This document shows positions 62,303 through 64,000 of a DNA stretch of 64,000 nt, in pieces; the first letter of the stretch is position 1, and every line of letters begins with the position of its first letter. The position numbers were made by a program, and so were the translations under genes. The notes below the pieces were generated by a model. The model had not been told where the DNA came from. It ran no database searches and saw only the letters and a list, made by a program, of their open reading frames with translations. Source of the DNA: Humulus lupulus (lineage: Eukaryota; Streptophyta; Magnoliopsida; Rosales; Cannabaceae); NCBI RefSeq assembly GCF_963169125.1, contig NC_084802.1, positions 36,602,607 to 36,666,606 of the forward strand, read 5' to 3'.

Positions 62303-64000
62303 AAATTAGGGTTATTAATATTAATAAATTTTACACATCTAATTATAATTTTTGAAATTAGGGTTTAGATAGTTGGTTATTGTCTTTGAATATGAAGAGG
62401 TGCATTTAATATTTAACGCATATTCAATATTTAATTATTCAAACTAACTATTAGTGTAGGCCATAATTATGCAAATGAATTAAATTTCCCAATTCTCAAT
62501 ACCATATTTATAATATTTGAAAAAAAAAACACAATAATTAACCCTATATTTTTGAAGCCGAAATTAATGATAAAAAATATATTTTTATATAATAATTAAT
62601 TATTTACCAAATGCTAGGATATATATATAGTCTTTGAGTCTTTCAATTTGAAGAGGTGCATTAACAATTCCCACTTCTCAATACCATATTTAAGATGTGC
62701 AATTATTTTGTATTTTTAATGCTAAAAAATTTCAATATTAAATGTAAACCACATTGGCATAGCCGAAATTAGGGTTTTTTATATTAATAAATTTTACACA
62801 AATAATTATAATTTTTGAAATTAGCGTTTAGATAGTTGGTTATTGTCTTTGAATATGAAGAGGTGCATTTAATATTTAACGTATATTCAATATTTAATTA
62901 TTCAAACTAACTATTAGTGTAGGCCATAATTATGCAAATGAATTAAATTTCCCAATTCTCAATACCATATTTATAATATTTGAAAAAAAAAACACAATAA
63001 TTAACCCTATATTTTTGTAGCCGAAATTAATGATAAAAAATATATTTTTATATAATAATTAATTATTTACCAAATGCTAGGATATATATATAGTCTTTGA
63101 GTCTTTCAATTTGAAGAGGTGCATTAACAATTCCCACTTCTCAATACCATATTTAAGATGTGCAATTATTTTGTATTTTTAATGCTAAAAAATTTCAATA
63201 TTAATTTTAAACCACATTGGCATAGCCGAAATTAGGGTTTTTTATATTAATAAATTTTACACATATAATTATAATTTTTGAAATTAGCGTTTAGATATTT
63301 GGTTATTGTCTTTGAATATGAAGAGGTGCATTTAATATTTAACGTATATTCAATATTTAATTATTCAAACTAACTATTAGTGTAGGCCATAATTATGCAA
63401 ATGAATTAAATTTCCCAATTCTCAATACCATATTTATAATATTTGAAAAAAAAAACACAATAATTAACCCTATATTGTTGTAGCCGAAATTAATAATAAA
63501 AAATATAATTTTATATAATAATTAATTATTTGCCAAATGCTTGGATATATATAGTCTTTGAGTCTTTCAATTTGAAGAGGTGCATTAACAATTCCCACTT
63601 CTCAATACCATATTTAAGATGTGCAATTATTTTGTATTTTTAATGCTAAAAAATTTCAATATTAATTGTAAACCTCAATTGGCATAGCCGAAATTAGGGT
63701 TTTTAATATTAATAAATTTTACACATCTAATTATAATTTTTGAAATTAGGGTTTAGATAGTTGGTTATTGTCTTTGAATATGAAGAGGTGCATTAAATAT
63801 TTAACATATATTCAATATTTAATTGTTCAAACTAACTATTAGTGTAGGCCATAATTATGCAAATGAATTAAATTTTCCAATTATCAATACCATATTTATA
63901 ATATTTGAAAAAAAAACACAATAATTAACCCTATATTTTTGTAGCCGAAATTAATGATAAAAAATATATTTTTATATAATAATTAATTATTTACAAAATG
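62303..64000 (+). repeat. Four-monomer tandem duplication, unit 2, cut by the window end (M136-M139)
   Basis: Starts: 62303, 62766, 63229, 63691; M139 is truncated at 310 bp by the window. M136-M138 match M132-M134 at an offset of 1850. M139 follows CTCAATTGGCATAGCCG and has TTTTCCAATTATC, so it is closer to M125 than to M135, which marks a change of source near 63660. Confidence 0.9.

Larger units (their letters stand above)
1..64000 (+). repeat. Tandem satellite array, ~462-bp monomer, 138 full copies plus one partial
   Basis: The same ~462-bp sequence repeats head to tail over the entire window without interruption. I located every monomer start (the AAATTAG after GCCG or, rarely, GCCA/GCTG): 138 complete monomers of 451-468 bp plus 310 bp of M139. 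Length differences come mainly from a poly-A run, a short TA run and a 9-bp deletion variant. All copies share one orientation, and no transposon, inversion or unique DNA breaks the array. G+C is about 22% by hand count of M1. The longest open frames are about 60-67 codons, so it is non-coding. Long satellites of this kind are typical of centromeric, pericentromeric or subtelomeric heterochromatin in eukaryotes; which applies here is inference. Neither edge of the array is in the window, so its true length is unknown. Confidence 0.98.

Noticed and set aside
1..64000. CRISPR array or phage-like direct repeats
   Set aside because: Repeats are contiguous, ~462 bp, with no unique spacers and no cas-like genes.
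1..64000. Transposon or retroelement insertion in the array
   Set aside because: Monomer spacing stays at 451-468 bp from start to end; there is no room for an inserted element, and no target-site duplications or terminal repeats are seen.
1..64000. Organelle or bacterial AT-rich DNA
   Set aside because: No tRNA, rRNA or coding sequence in 64 kb, and a long nested HOR array is not expected in such genomes.
1..64000. CENP-B-box-like motif
   Set aside because: I looked for the TTCG...CGGG pattern of the mammalian CENP-B box and found nothing similar; CpG is limited to GCCG and a few AACG/AGCG sites.

Overview
The whole 64 kb window is one uninterrupted tandem satellite DNA array. I find no protein gene, RNA gene, transposon, CRISPR array or unique-sequence island. 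The repeat unit is about 462 bp. If a monomer is started at the AAATTAGGG/AAATTAGTG that follows GCCG, the window holds 138 complete monomers (M1 at position 1 to M138 ending at 63690; mean 461.5 bp, range 451-468) plus a 310-bp partial monomer, M139. All are in the same orientation. A hand count of the first monomer gives about 22% G+C.

The monomer is an old dimer. An A half (about 258 bp) and a B half (about 204 bp) each begin with GCCGAAATTA and share two boxes, GAAGAGGTGCATT and TCTCAATACCATATTTA. The A half carries about 74 extra bp between these boxes. Many monomers also carry short telomere-like (telo-box) motifs: TTAGGGTTT up to twice on the + strand and TAACCCTA once in the opposite sense.

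Above the monomer there is clear higher-order repeat (HOR) structure. Diagnostic variants define monomer families that recur in fixed orders. Layout: 1-4607, a 10-monomer HOR; 4608-9674, its 11-monomer version; 9675-12439, a six-monomer tandem duplication; 12440-18421, a rearranged further copy; 18422-21195, a two-monomer unit repeated three times; 21196-26278, mixed monomers; 26279-32745, the source of a 9-monomer segmental duplication, including an A-B-C trimer repeated three times; 32746-36895, the second copy of that segment; 36896-37809, two linking monomers; 37810-46609, an A-B-C(-C) HOR with a nested 7-monomer super-unit of exactly 3242 bp present twice; 46610-50300, mixed monomers; 50301-59527, a second, unrelated 7-monomer HOR of about 3227 bp; 59528-64000, a four-monomer (1850 bp) tandem duplication running off the window.

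The organism cannot be named from this. A long, AT-rich, ordered satellite with HORs points to a nuclear eukaryotic chromosome (centromeric, pericentromeric or other heterochromatin). The 11-bp match TTAGGGTTTAG fits the TTTAGGG telomere heptamer of plants (also found in some algae and apicomplexans) better than the TTAGGG hexamer, so a plant is my weak preference. There is no gene interplay to describe. The biology here is array evolution: several crossovers can be placed to within tens of bases.
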